Below, in pieces: positions 8,455 through 19,375 of a stretch of DNA of 64,000 bases. The DNA comes from Streptomyces antibioticus (lineage in GTDB: Bacteria; Actinomycetota; Actinomycetes; Streptomycetales; Streptomycetaceae). How positions within the stretch are numbered: position 1 is the first letter of the stretch; each line of letters begins with the position of its first letter. Under the pieces are notes generated by a model. That model was not told the origin of the DNA and did not search any database. It saw only the letters and a program-made list of their open reading frames with translations. The translations under genes and the position numbers were made by a program. The stretch spans positions 124,001-188,000 of the forward strand of contig NZ_KQ948434.1 in the NCBI RefSeq assembly GCF_001514065.1. Direction: 5' to 3'.

Positions 8455-10392
8455 CTAGCCCTCGTCCTTGGTCAGCCGGGCGATCCCCGCGATGCGGTAC
8501 GCGTCCGCCTCCTCCAGCGTCTCGTTCTCCAGCAGCGCCTCGGCGAGGGCGTCCAACTGGCCGCGGTGGTCGCGGAGCTTGCGGCAGGCCTCCTCGTAGC
8601 ACTCGTCGACGATCCGGTGCATCTCGCCGTCGATGACGTCGAGGGTCTGCGGGGCGGCGGCCAGCCCGTAGGCCTGCTGGGCGTCGTTGGGGAGCGCGGA
8701 CAGCCGGCCCACCCGTTCGCTCATGCCCCACCGGGCGACCATGCCGCGCGCGATGCTGGTGACCTGTTCGAGGTCGTTCTCGGCGCCGGTCGTGATCACG
8801 CCGTAGACGACCTGTTCCGCGGCCATGCCGCCGAGCGCGCCGATGATCCGGCCACGCAAGTACTCCTCGGTGTACGCGTACTTGTCGGCGTCCGGCGTCG
8901 ACAGGGTCACGCCCAGAGCCCTGCCGCGCGGCACGATGGTGATCTTGCGGACGGGGTCGGCGCCCGGCTGGAGCATGCCGAGGAGGGCGTGTCCGCTCTC
9001 GTGGTACGCCGTGCGGCGGCGTTCCTCCTCGGGCATCACCAGCGGGCGTTCGGCGCCCAGCTGGACCTTCTCCAGCGCCTCCGAGAGGTCGGTCTGGGTC
9101 ACCTGCTCCTGCTTGCGCTTGACCGCGAGGAGGGCCGCCTCGTTGGCCAGGTTGGCCAGTTCGGCGCCGGTCATGCCCGGGGTCGTGCGGGCGACCTGGG
9201 CGAGGTCGACGGTGTCGGCCATCGGGATGTCACGGGTGTGGATCTCCAGGATCGCCTCACGGCCGCCGCGGTCCGGGGGCGAGACCATGACGACCCGGTC
9301 GAAGCGGCCGGGGCGGGTCAGGGCCGGGTCCAGGACGTCGGCGCGGTTGGTCGCCGCGATGACGATGACACCCTCCGAGCCGGAGAAGCCGTCCATCTCG
9401 GTGAGGATCTGGTTGAGGGTCTGCTCGCGCTCGTCGTGGCCGCCCATGCCGGAGCCGCCGCCGCGGGCCCGGCCGATGGTGTCGATCTCGTCGATGAAGA
9501 TGATCGACGGGGCCACCTTGCGGGCCTCCGCGAACAGCTCCCGCACGCGTGAGGCGCCGACGCCGACGATCATCTCGATGAACTCGGAGGCGGACGCCGA
9601 GAAGAACGGCACCCCCGCCTCGCCCGCGACCGCCCGCGCGAGCAGCGTCTTGCCGGTGCCGGGCGGGCCCGCGAGCAGCACACCGCGGGGCATCTTGGCA
9701 CCCATGCGCCGATAGGCCTCGGGGTTCTTCAGGAAGTCGACGACGTCGTTGAGCTCACCCTCGACCTCGTCGATGCCGGCCACGTCCGCGAAGGTCGTGC
9801 GTTTCTCCCCCGACTCCAGCTCGACGGGCTTCGGCGGCGCCTTGCGGCCGAGCATGCCGCCCGCGCCGCCCATGCCCGCGCTCATCCGCCGCGCGATGAA
9901 GATCCACAGCACGATCAGCAGCAGCATCGGGGCCAGCGAGATCAGCAGGTTGGCCAGAAAACTGCGGTGCTGGACGACCGGCTCGGCGGTGACCGTGACG
10001 TTGTGCTTGGTCAGGTCCTCCCAGAGCTGGTCGTCCGCGAAGGTCGGCCGCTCGGTGTTGAACTTGGTGTACTTGCCGTCGCCCTCCGGGTTGTCCTGCT
10101 CCTTCTTGAGCTGGCCCTGGATCGCGTCGCCCTTGGCGTAGATCTTGCTGACGTTGCCGGCGTCGACCTGCTTGCTGAACTCGGTGTACGAGATCGTCGG
10201 CTCGTCGCCCTCGTTGAAGAAGGACAGCACGAGGTTGGCGATCAGGAACACGACCAGCGCGGTGACGACGAGACTCCACCAGCCGCCACGCGGCCTGCGT
10301 CCACCGGGGGACGGCTTCTGCGGCTCCTCCGGGGTGCCCTCGGTGCGCCAGGGCTGGTCCGGCGACTTGCGGGGCGGCGCAGGGTTGGTCAT
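8455..10392 (-). CDS. ftsH: ATP-dependent zinc metalloprotease FtsH
   Basis: Membrane AAA+ protease that unfolds and degrades membrane and regulatory proteins. 645 aa. Membrane segments lie near 40-58 and 147-168 and flank the periplasmic-side FtsH_ext domain. Walker A GPPGTGKT is at 242-249 and Walker B IIFIDEID at 297-304, with the second region of homology after that. The zinc site HESGH is at 464-468. A Pro-rich N-terminal extension precedes the first helix. It is followed at a distance by ffh on the same strand. Streptomyces usually have a second FtsH, so this may not be the only copy. Confidence 0.95.
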   Translation of the reverse strand: MTNPAPPRKSPDQPWRTEGTPEEPQKPSPGGRRPRGGWWSLVVTALVVFLIANLVLSFFNEGDEPTISYTEFSKQVDAGNVSKIYAKGDAIQGQLKKEQDNPEGDGKYTKFNTERPTFADDQLWEDLTKHNVTVTAEPVVQHRSFLANLLISLAPMLLLIVLWIFIARRMSAGMGGAGGMLGRKAPPKPVELESGEKRTTFADVAGIDEVEGELNDVVDFLKNPEAYRRMGAKMPRGVLLAGPPGTGKTLLARAVAGEAGVPFFSASASEFIEMIVGVGASRVRELFAEARKVAPSIIFIDEIDTIGRARGGGSGMGGHDEREQTLNQILTEMDGFSGSEGVIVIAATNRADVLDPALTRPGRFDRVVMVSPPDRGGREAILEIHTRDIPMADTVDLAQVARTTPGMTGAELANLANEAALLAVKRKQEQVTQTDLSEALEKVQLGAERPLVMPEEERRRTAYHESGHALLGMLQPGADPVRKITIVPRGRALGVTLSTPDADKYAYTEEYLRGRIIGALGGMAAEQVVYGVITTGAENDLEQVTSIARGMVARWGMSERVGRLSALPNDAQQAYGLAAAPQTLDVIDGEMHRIVDECYEEACRKLRDHRGQLDALAEALLENETLEEADAYRIAGIARLTKDEG

Positions 10393-10443
10393 ATCCGGAC
10401 GTTACGACAGGAAAGCCGCGCCAGCATGTGCGCTTACGACGCC

Positions 10444-10473
10444 GGGGGCACCCCTCCGAAGAGGAGCGCCCCC
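10444..10473 (-). terminator. Hairpin between ffh and ftsH
   Basis: GGGGGC and GCCCCC arms enclose an inner CCTC-cgaa-GAGG stem. It lies just downstream of the ffh stop and is a probable factor-independent terminator without a T-run. The stem has small bulges. Confidence 0.5.
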
Positions 10474-10528
10474 AGGGACGTACAAGGGAAAAGGGGCGGA
10501 CGAGAGAGAACCGTCAGCCCATGAACCG

Positions 10529-12082
10529 TCAGCCCATGAACTTCTTGAACTCGTCCGGCAGCTCGAAGTCCTGCGGGGCCTGCTGGCCCGGGACGCCGAA
10601 GGCGTTGCCGCCCTGAGCGGCGGCGGCGCGACGCGCGGCCTCCTCCTGCTCCTGCTGCTTGCGCTTCATCGGGTTGCCGGAGCGCTGCTTGCCCTTGGCC
10701 TTCTTGGGCTGCTTCTTGGCGCGGCCGGGGCCGCCGCCCATGCCCGGCATCCCCGGCATGCCCGGCATGCCGCCGCCCTGAGCCATGCGGGACATCATCT
10801 TGCGGGCCTCGAAGAACCGCTCGACCAGGCCCTTGACCGCGCTGACCTCGACGCCGGAACCCTTGGCGATACGGGCACGGCGGGAGCCGTTGATGATCGT
10901 CGGGTCCTGGCGCTCGCCCGGCGTCATCGACTTGATGATCGCGGCGGTGCGGTCGACGTCCCGCTCGTCGAGGTTGTTGATCTGGTCCTTGATCTGCCCC
11001 ATGCCGGGCAGCATGCCGAGCAGCTTGCTGATGCTGCCCATCTTCCTGACCTGCTCCATCTGGGCCAGGAAGTCGTCCAGGGTGAAGTCCTGGCCCTTCT
11101 TGGACGCCAGCTTGGAGGCCATCTTCTCGGCCTCTTCCTGGCTGAACGTCTTCTCCGCCTGCTCGATCAGGGTGAGCAGGTCACCCATGTCGAGGATGCG
11201 GGAGGCCATCCGGTCAGGGTGGAAGGCGTCGAAGTCGTCGAGCTTCTCGCCGTTGGAGGCGAACATGATCGGCTTGCCGGTGATCTGCCGGATCGACAGG
11301 GCGGCACCACCGCGGGCGTCACCGTCGAGCTTGGAAAGCACCACGCCGTCGAAGCCGACGCCGTCACGGAAGGCCTCGGCGGTGTTGACCGCGTCCTGAC
11401 CGATCATCGCGTCGACGACGAAGAGGATCTCGTCGGGAGAGACCGCGTCCCGGATGTCCGCGGCCTGCTGCATCATCTCCTGGTCGATACCGAGGCGGCC
11501 CGCGGTGTCGACGATGACGATGTCGTGGACTTTGGACTTCGCGAAGTCGATGGAGTCCTTGGCGACCTTGACCGGGTCACCGACGCCGTTGCCCGGCTCC
11601 GGCGCGTAGACGGCGACGCCCGCGCGGTCGGCGACGACGCTCAGCTGGTTCACGGCGTTGGGGCGCTGGAGGTCGGCGGCGACCAGCAGCGGCGAGTGGC
11701 CCTGCTCCTTCAGCCAGTGGCCCAGCTTGCCCGCGAGAGTGGTCTTACCGGCACCCTGGAGACCGGCCAGCATGATCACGGTCGGCGGCTGCTTGGCGAA
11801 GCGCAGGCGGCGGGTCTCGCCACCGAGGATCGTGACGAGCTCGTCGTTGACGATCTTCAGGACCTGCTGGGCCGGGTTCAGCGCCCGGGAGACCTCGGCG
11901 CCGAGCGCACGCTCCTTGACGTTCTTGATGAACGTCCGGACGACCGGGAGGGCCACGTCCGCTTCGAGCAGCGCGATACGGATCTCGCGCGCGGTGGCGT
12001 CGATGTCCGCCTCGCTCAGACGCCCCTTGCCGCGCAGATTCTTGAAGGTCGCTGAGAGGCGGTCGGAGAGAGTATCGAACAC
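10529..12082 (-). CDS. ffh: Signal recognition particle protein Ffh
   Basis: SRP54 GTPase that binds signal sequences and the SRP RNA and delivers ribosomes to FtsY. 517 aa. The N domain begins MFDTLSDRL, G1 is GLQGAGKTT (about 107-115), and DTAGRL and TKxD-type motifs follow. The M domain contains IKSMTPGERQDP and SRRARIAKGSG. A Met/Gly/Pro-rich stretch (GMPGMPGMPGMGGG) and a Lys-rich tail extend it beyond the E. coli length. Its receptor gene ftsY is at 19.4 kb in the same window. Confidence 0.97.
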   Translation of the reverse strand: MFDTLSDRLSATFKNLRGKGRLSEADIDATAREIRIALLEADVALPVVRTFIKNVKERALGAEVSRALNPAQQVLKIVNDELVTILGGETRRLRFAKQPPTVIMLAGLQGAGKTTLAGKLGHWLKEQGHSPLLVAADLQRPNAVNQLSVVADRAGVAVYAPEPGNGVGDPVKVAKDSIDFAKSKVHDIVIVDTAGRLGIDQEMMQQAADIRDAVSPDEILFVVDAMIGQDAVNTAEAFRDGVGFDGVVLSKLDGDARGGAALSIRQITGKPIMFASNGEKLDDFDAFHPDRMASRILDMGDLLTLIEQAEKTFSQEEAEKMASKLASKKGQDFTLDDFLAQMEQVRKMGSISKLLGMLPGMGQIKDQINNLDERDVDRTAAIIKSMTPGERQDPTIINGSRRARIAKGSGVEVSAVKGLVERFFEARKMMSRMAQGGGMPGMPGMPGMGGGPGRAKKQPKKAKGKQRSGNPMKRKQQEQEEAARRAAAAQGGNAFGVPGQQAPQDFELPDEFKKFMG

Positions 12083-12130
12083 GGCGGCGTCGGTCCTCGG
12101 AGTCGGGGGCAGTATGAGCGTCTTCCAGGG

Positions 12131-12158
12131 TATCCCGGCGCGGCAGGTCGCCGGGATC
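12131..12158 (-). terminator. Hairpin after glnD
   Basis: A perfect 9-bp inverted repeat (ATCCCGGCG/CGCCGGGAT) with an 8-nt loop lies immediately 3' of the glnD stop. It should separate the amtB-glnK-glnD operon from ffh. Confidence 0.6.
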
Positions 12159-12163
12159 CCCCG

Positions 12164-14611
12164 TCAGCCCCGCAACGTCTCCTCCAGTTTCCGCGTCACC
12201 GAGGCCACCTCGTCGCCCGGCAGCGGGGCGCCCTCGGGGCCGGTGACGTAGAAGGCGTCGACCGCGTTGGCGCCCAGCGTGGACACATGCGCGCTGCGCA
12301 CCCGCACGCTCGCGTCCTCCAGCGCCTGCCCGATCCGGAACAGCAGCCCAGGGGCGTCCTGGGCGCGTACCTCGATGACCGTGGCCAGCCGGGACGCGGC
12401 CGGGGCGACCGTCACCCGGGGCGGCGGCGCGATGACGCCCCGGCGGCGCGGGTAGGCCGCCTCCCGCTCGGCGAGGCGGCCCGCGATGTCCAGCGACCCG
12501 TCCAGCGCCCGCACCAGATCCGCCCGCAGCCGCGCGGCCTGCGGCAGCGAGCCGTACTCCGCCGCCACCCGCCAGTTCAGCAGCAGCACCGAGCCCTCGA
12601 CCCCGTCCGGCAGGTCCAGCGCCGTGAGTTCCGCGGTCCGGACGGTCAGCCGGTGCATGGCCAGGACACCGGCCACCGCCGGGAGGACACCCGGCTGGTC
12701 GGGCACCGCGATCAGCAGCTCCACGCCCAGCGGCTCGGGATCGCCGGAGGGCTCCTCCCCCGTCGGCGGTTCCGTCTGCGCCCGCAGCGACAGCACCGGG
12801 CTGCCGGTCGCGACCGCCTCGATCGCCAGCCGCTCCTGCTCCGCGGTGGGTGCGGCGGCCTCGGGCTCGGCCAGGCCGTCCCCGGCGAGCACGGCCGCGA
12901 CCCGCTTCACCAGGTCGGCGACGAGGGAACCCCGCCAGGACGACCAGGCCGCCGGGCCGGTGGCCAGCGCGTCTGCCTCCGTCAGGGCGTGCAGCAGCTC
13001 CAGCGTCGACTGCGTGCCGACCGCCTCCGCGACCGACCGGACCGTCTCGGGGTCCTCCAGGTCACGCCGGGTGGCGGTGTCGACGAGCAGGAGGTGATGC
13101 CGTACGAGAGTGGCGAGTACGGCGACGTCCTCACGGTCGAAGCCGATGCGCGCGGCGACGTCCTTCGCGATGATCTCGCCGGCCACCGAGTGGTCGCCGG
13201 GCCAGCCCTTGCCGATGTCGTGCAGCAGCGCGGCGACCAGCAGCAGGTCGGGGCGGTGGACGCGGCGGGTGAACTCCGAGGCCCGCACGGCCGTCTCGAT
13301 CAGGTGCCGGTCGACGGTCCAGATGTGCACGGCGTTGCGCTGCGGCCGGCAGCGCACCCGCTCCCAGTCGGGCAGCAGCCGCGTGATCAGACCCTCCGCC
13401 TCCAGCGCCTCCCAGACGTCGATGGTCGGGGCGCCGGAACCGAGCAGGGTCACCAGCTGTTCCCGGGCCTCGGCGGGCCAAGGCGCGGGCAGGGGGCGCG
13501 CATGGGCGGCCATGCGCCGTACGGCGTGCAGCGAGAGCGGCAGTCCGGCCTGCGCGGCGGCCGCGGCGGCGCGCAGCGGCAGGACGGGGTCGCGCTCGGG
13601 GCGCGCGGCGCGGGCGAGCACCACCTCGCCGTCCATCTCGACCACGCCCTCGGCCAGCGGCGACCGCTCCGCGACGGGCTTGCCGCCGCCGAGCATGGCG
13701 CGCAGCCGCGGCCGCACGGCGCGCGACCGCAGCACGCGCCCCACCTCGCGCCAGGTGACGTCACTGGCGTACGACACGACCCGCGCCGCCTCGTACACCT
13801 GCCGCAGCAGCGTGTCCGCGTCGAGCAGACCGAGTTCGGCGGCGACCTGGTCCTGCTCCTGGAGCGCGAGCCGGTCGGTGGCGCGCCCGGTGGCGAGGTG
13901 CAGGGCGTCGCGGACGTCGAGGAGCCGGCGCCGGGCGTCGTCGAGGCCCTCGCGCGGGGCGTCGGCCAGCCAGGAGGCGGCGACGGCGCGCAGCGCGGTG
14001 GCGTCGCGGAGGCCGCCGCGGGCCTCCTTGAGGTCGGGTTCGAGCAGGTACTGCAACTCACCCTGGCGTTCCGCGCGTTCGGCGCAGAGTTCCTGGAGTT
14101 CGGGGAGGCGCTTGGGGGCCTGGTTGCGCCAGTCGGCGAGGACCGCGGTGCGCAGTCCGGCGGTCAGGCCCAGGTCGCCGGCGAGGTGCCGGGCGTCGAG
14201 GAGGCCGAGCTGGACCTTCAGGTCCTCGCCGGCGGTCTTGCGGGCCTCGGCCGGGGTCCGTACGGAGTGGTCGAGGGCCAGGCCCAGGTCCCAGACGGGG
14301 TACCAGATGCGGTCGGCCAGGGCGGCGACCGCGCCGGAGTCGCTGCCGTCGTGCAGCAGGAGCAGGTCCAGGTCGCTGCGGGGGGAGAGCTCGCCGCGGC
14401 CGTAGCCGCCGACGGCGACGAGGGAGACTCCGCGCATCCCCTCGGCGCCCGCCGTGAAGAGTCCGCTCAGCCAGTCATCCGTCAGTTCGGAGAGGGCCGA
14501 ACGGCGCGGCGGCCCGGACTGCGCCCCCTCACTGAGGAGACGCAGCCGGGCCGCCGCGTAGCCGCTGGGTCCGGAGTCCTCTGTTTCCTTGCGCACGTCC
14601 GTACTCGACAC
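12164..14611 (-). CDS. glnD: PII nucleotidyltransferase GlnD
   Basis: Bifunctional enzyme that modifies and demodifies the PII protein in response to nitrogen status. In actinobacteria the transferred group is AMP rather than UMP. 815 aa. The nucleotidyltransferase motif is GGYGRGELSPRSDLD (about 68-82), and the HD domain is visible as VAALLHDIGKGWPGDHS (about 455-472). Two C-terminal ACT domains start near LLIAVPDQPGVL and ATVIEVRAQDAPGLL. It is the third gene of amtB-glnK-glnD, 24 nt after glnK. Confidence 0.95.
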   Translation of the reverse strand: MSSTDVRKETEDSGPSGYAAARLRLLSEGAQSGPPRRSALSELTDDWLSGLFTAGAEGMRGVSLVAVGGYGRGELSPRSDLDLLLLHDGSDSGAVAALADRIWYPVWDLGLALDHSVRTPAEARKTAGEDLKVQLGLLDARHLAGDLGLTAGLRTAVLADWRNQAPKRLPELQELCAERAERQGELQYLLEPDLKEARGGLRDATALRAVAASWLADAPREGLDDARRRLLDVRDALHLATGRATDRLALQEQDQVAAELGLLDADTLLRQVYEAARVVSYASDVTWREVGRVLRSRAVRPRLRAMLGGGKPVAERSPLAEGVVEMDGEVVLARAARPERDPVLPLRAAAAAAQAGLPLSLHAVRRMAAHARPLPAPWPAEAREQLVTLLGSGAPTIDVWEALEAEGLITRLLPDWERVRCRPQRNAVHIWTVDRHLIETAVRASEFTRRVHRPDLLLVAALLHDIGKGWPGDHSVAGEIIAKDVAARIGFDREDVAVLATLVRHHLLLVDTATRRDLEDPETVRSVAEAVGTQSTLELLHALTEADALATGPAAWSSWRGSLVADLVKRVAAVLAGDGLAEPEAAAPTAEQERLAIEAVATGSPVLSLRAQTEPPTGEEPSGDPEPLGVELLIAVPDQPGVLPAVAGVLAMHRLTVRTAELTALDLPDGVEGSVLLLNWRVAAEYGSLPQAARLRADLVRALDGSLDIAGRLAEREAAYPRRRGVIAPPPRVTVAPAASRLATVIEVRAQDAPGLLFRIGQALEDASVRVRSAHVSTLGANAVDAFYVTGPEGAPLPGDEVASVTRKLEETLRG

Positions 14612-14635
14612 CCAGCAGCTCCTGTTCTTTTTCCG

Positions 14636-16369
<1,734 letters not shown>

Positions 16370-16397
16370 TTATGCGCCATGAGATTGGCGCAGCGCG

Positions 16398-16435
16398 GTT
16401 TCGGTGGAAGCCCCTCGTTGTTTCGCCGCCGTGAC
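16398..16435 (-). promoter_or_regulatory. GlnR box upstream of amtB
   Basis: On the minus strand it reads GTCAC-6nt-GAAAC-6nt-GGGCT-6nt-GAAAC. This is the four-half-site, 11-bp period layout of Streptomyces GlnR targets (GTnAC/GAAAC), with three good half-sites and one degenerate. A -10-like CATAAC lies about 24 nt closer to amtB (16369-16374), which fits activation by GlnR. The match was made by eye. Confidence 0.8.
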
Positions 16436-16626
16436 GAAGGCGCATTGCGTGTTACGCGTCGATGAACTGCCGGATGTTCGCCGAGTGGATCGTTATCGTG
16501 GCGCAACCTTCACCGAAGGAAAGAAACCGGCCGCGGACGGCCTTCCGATGACCTGGCATGGGGGAGCCGAGTCGGGCAGTTCGGGAGGGCCGGCCGCGGC
16601 CGGAGTGCATGGGTTTCCTGCGGATG

Positions 16627-18117
16627 TCAGACAGCCTCGGCCGTCTCGGGGAGCTCGATGGCGAGCTTGTCGGTGAGATCCACGACCTCGGCGAGATCAC
16701 CGAAATCGCGTACGGCCGTGTCGACCGTCTTTCGGATACGAGTGTTCACACGCTCGGAGCGGACCTTCTTCGCGATGGCCATGGCCTCCTCGGCCAGGAC
16801 GGTGCTCCGCTCGGGCTCGCGCTGGAGCAGGTGCACGGTGGCCATGCCGATCAGGTTCAGTGCGTACGACCGCTGGTGCTCCTGATCCTTGGCGAAAAGC
16901 TCCACCGCCCGCTGCATGAGCGGCTCGGCCAGGGAGGCGTACGTCGGGCTGCGGCCGGCGACGTAGGCGAGGTCACGGTAGGAGTGGGAGTTCTCGCCGT
17001 ACAGCTCGGCCTCGGAGAAGAAGCGGATCCAGTCGGGGTCCGGCTCGTCCCAGTCGTCGGCGTCGGCGAAGGTGTCCTCGGCCATCCGGACGGCCCGCTT
17101 GCACTTGCCGGGCTGCCCCATGTTGGCGTAGGCGCGGGCCTCCATCGCATACAGCATCGACTGGGTCCGCGGGCTCGCGCAGTCCCGGCTGCCGTACTGC
17201 GCGAGATGGACCAGCTCCAGGGCGTCGTCGGGCCGGCCGAGATGGATCATCTGCCGGCTCATGCTGGACAGGACGTACGAGCCCAGCGGCTTGTCGCCCG
17301 CCTCCTTGGCGGCGTGCAGCGCGAGCACGAAGTACTTCTGCGCGGTGGGCTGGAGTCCCACGTCGTACGACATCCAGCCCGCGAGCTCGGCCAGCTCGGC
17401 GGCGACCTTGAACAGCTTGCGGGTGGTGGCCTCGGGCTGGGGTTCCTGGAGGAGGTCGGTCACCTCGTGCAGCTGGCCGACGACGGCCTTGCGGCGCAGG
17501 CCGCCGCCGCACTGGGCGTCCCACTGCCGGAACATCACGGTGGTGGACTCCAGCAGGTCCAGCTCGGGCTTGGAGAGACGGCCACCGCGGCGGGCGGCGG
17601 ACGCGTCGGGCTCGTGGTGGGCGGTGGACGGGGCGGGGACGAGCCAGCGCTGCATGGGCTCGATGAGGGACGGGCCCGCGGAGAGGGCCAGCGAGGTCCC
17701 GAGGAAGCCGCGCCGCGCCAGCATGAGGTCGCTGCGCGAGAACTCGCTGAGCAGGGCCACGGTCTGCGGGCCCGTCCAGGGCAGGTCGACCCCGGTCGCG
17801 GAGGGTGACTGACGGGCGGCGCGCAGGCCCAGGTCCTCGACCGAGACGACGCAGCCGAACCGCTCGGAGAACAGCTCCGACAGGATCCGCGGGATCGGTT
17901 CACGGGGGTTCTCGCCGTCCAGCCAGCGGCGGACGCGCGAGGTGTCGGTGGAGATGTGGTTGGCGCCCAACTGGCGGGCGCGGCGGTTGACTTGGCGGGC
18001 GAGTTCGCCCTTCGACCAGCCGCTGCGCACGAACCACGAGGTGAGCAGCTCATTGGGACGCTTGTCGCCGTTCGCCGCGCTGCCGGCGCCCGTTCCGCTT
18101 CCGCCGTTGCCGCTCAC
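16627..18117 (-). CDS. nsdA: NsdA, negative regulator of sporulation and antibiotic production
   Basis: TPR-type regulator known in S. coelicolor to repress morphological differentiation and actinorhodin production; the mechanism is unclear. About 496 aa from the GTG at 18117 (VSGNGGSG), preferred for its GGGGGC ribosome site; a further in-frame start exists at 18162. Residues near 15-80 (GWSKGELARQVNRRA, then SRVRRWLDGENP) look like a helix-turn-helix of the XRE kind. The remainder is alpha-helical with TPR-like repeats. It is divergent from the prim-pol gene. Confidence 0.9.
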   Translation of the reverse strand: MSGNGGSGTGAGSAANGDKRPNELLTSWFVRSGWSKGELARQVNRRARQLGANHISTDTSRVRRWLDGENPREPIPRILSELFSERFGCVVSVEDLGLRAARQSPSATGVDLPWTGPQTVALLSEFSRSDLMLARRGFLGTSLALSAGPSLIEPMQRWLVPAPSTAHHEPDASAARRGGRLSKPELDLLESTTVMFRQWDAQCGGGLRRKAVVGQLHEVTDLLQEPQPEATTRKLFKVAAELAELAGWMSYDVGLQPTAQKYFVLALHAAKEAGDKPLGSYVLSSMSRQMIHLGRPDDALELVHLAQYGSRDCASPRTQSMLYAMEARAYANMGQPGKCKRAVRMAEDTFADADDWDEPDPDWIRFFSEAELYGENSHSYRDLAYVAGRSPTYASLAEPLMQRAVELFAKDQEHQRSYALNLIGMATVHLLQREPERSTVLAEEAMAIAKKVRSERVNTRIRKTVDTAVRDFGDLAEVVDLTDKLAIELPETAEAV

Positions 18118-18550
18118 TGGAACGCCCCCATCCCTGAGACCACTTGTCGCTGAGTGCGCCAAGCCCTATCAGAATGCCGGTAAATACGGCTTCCTGTCCG
18201 ACGGTTGTCACCCTTCGAACGGGATACCGAGTTGCCTCCGGCATACCCACAAGTGCATGTGCCCCCAGGACTCGTGCACTCAAAGTAATCCTACGATCAC
18301 CCGTCCAGCCATGGCGATCCCGGAAACGCCACCATTCGCCACCCCTTCGAATGAACTCACCGTCGCTGACACGCGATTCACTTGACATAGGACAGCCGGG
18401 AGTAGGCGGAGCGGTGCATTAGGGGGCGCGCATCACCGGGCGCACCACCCGGGGCACAACCGGGCGCCGAGTGGACGGGCGCGACGCCGCTCAGGTCACT
18501 TTCCGTGCGCGTCTCGTAACCACCGGTGCGCCGGACCCGTTGGAGGGGGC
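18118..18550. other. 433-nt divergent intergenic region between nsdA and the prim-pol gene
   Basis: AT-richer than its surroundings, mainly at 18160-18400, as expected for two divergent promoters. I see half-matching AGTGCA/TGCACT arms around 18250-18279. There is no convincing gene or strong hairpin. Confidence 0.5.
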
Positions 18551-19216
18551 ATGGGCTTCACGATCGGCAGCAGTCGGGGGATCCGCGACATCCGGTCCTC
18601 CTCGCGTCGCCGCGGCCGCTCGTCGGAGTGCACCGCCGTGGCCGAGTTCACCGGCCTGTGGGGCTGGGCCGTGGTCCCCGGCGCCCGGGCCGCCGCGGGC
18701 GCGTGTTCCTGCGGTCACTCCGACTGCCGGGCACCGGGCGCGCATCCACTCGACTTCGCGCCGGAGGTGCCGGCGGGCGCGACGCTGGACGAGGTGACCA
18801 GCGCCTGGGCCGAGTTCCCGGGCGCCTCGGTGATGCTGCCGGTCGGCAGGGCCTTCGACGTGATCGAGGTGGCCGAGCCGGCCGGGCGCCGCGCCCTGGT
18901 CCGCCTGGAGCGCATGGGCCTCCCCCTCGGCCCCGTGACCGCCACCCCCGACGGCCGCGCCCACTTCTTCGTCGCCCCCGGCGCCGCCGCCGAACTCCCG
19001 GAACTCCTCTACCGCATGGGCTGGGACGACCCCACCTCCCTGGACCTGCGCGGCCTGGGCCCGGGCACCCACATCACGGCTCCCCCGTCCGACCGGGGCG
19101 GCCTGGGCCCGGTGCACTGGCTGCGCCCCCCGGCCCTGGACTCGGCGACGAAGCCACCGGCGGCAAGGCTGCTGCTGGGGACGCTGGCGTACGTGGCGCA
19201 CCGTTCACGAGCCTAG
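18551..19216 (+). CDS. Bifunctional primase/polymerase-domain protein (orphan prim-pol)
   Basis: 221 aa, beginning MGFTIGSSRGIRDI, with a strong GGAGGGGG ribosome site. GWAVVPGARAA plus the cysteine motif CSCGHSDCRAPGAHPL is typical of the N-terminal Prim-Pol domain (PF09250) found in plasmid and phage primases. No helicase domain or replication genes are adjacent. It is a standalone chromosomal copy, so its role in DNA synthesis is inference only. Catalytic acidic residues cannot be assigned with confidence by eye. Confidence 0.75.
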   Translation: MGFTIGSSRGIRDIRSSSRRRGRSSECTAVAEFTGLWGWAVVPGARAAAGACSCGHSDCRAPGAHPLDFAPEVPAGATLDEVTSAWAEFPGASVMLPVGRAFDVIEVAEPAGRRALVRLERMGLPLGPVTATPDGRAHFFVAPGAAAELPELLYRMGWDDPTSLDLRGLGPGTHITAPPSDRGGLGPVHWLRPPALDSATKPPAARLLLGTLAYVAHRSRA

Positions 19217-19227
19217 GCCGACACAGC

Positions 19228-19268
19228 GAAGTGCCCGCTCCCAACTGCACCTTGGGGGCGGGCACTTC
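19228..19268 (+). terminator. Bidirectional terminator between the prim-pol gene and ftsY
   Basis: A 17-bp inverted repeat (GAAGTGCCCGCTCCCAA and its complement, one G-U pair) with a 7-nt loop. It lies between two convergent genes and probably serves both. Confidence 0.85.
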
Positions 19269-19293
19269 TTGGTATGCGGTTCGACAACGCACC

Positions 19294-19360
19294 TAAGGGG
19301 CGCGGGGAACTGCGCGACCAGCCACGACGGCGCCGCAGACGCTCAACAACCCATCGCGGC
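19294..19360 (+). repeat. Dispersed repeat, copy A
   Basis: Begins TAAGGGGCGCGGGGAAC, then TGCGCGACCAGCCACGAC, then CGCAGACGC and CAACAACC. The same order of blocks recurs inside smc (25163-25222), and truncated versions occur at 35562-35604 and 51507-51582. It is a short GC-rich intergenic element of the kind common in Streptomyces. There is no coding potential. Confidence 0.75.
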
Positions 19361-19375
19361 AACCTCAGTAGGCGC

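Noticed and set aside
10730-10775. Short tandem GGCATGCC-type repeats in ffh
   Set aside because: They encode the Met/Gly/Pro-rich part of the Ffh M domain and are common in actinobacterial Ffh.
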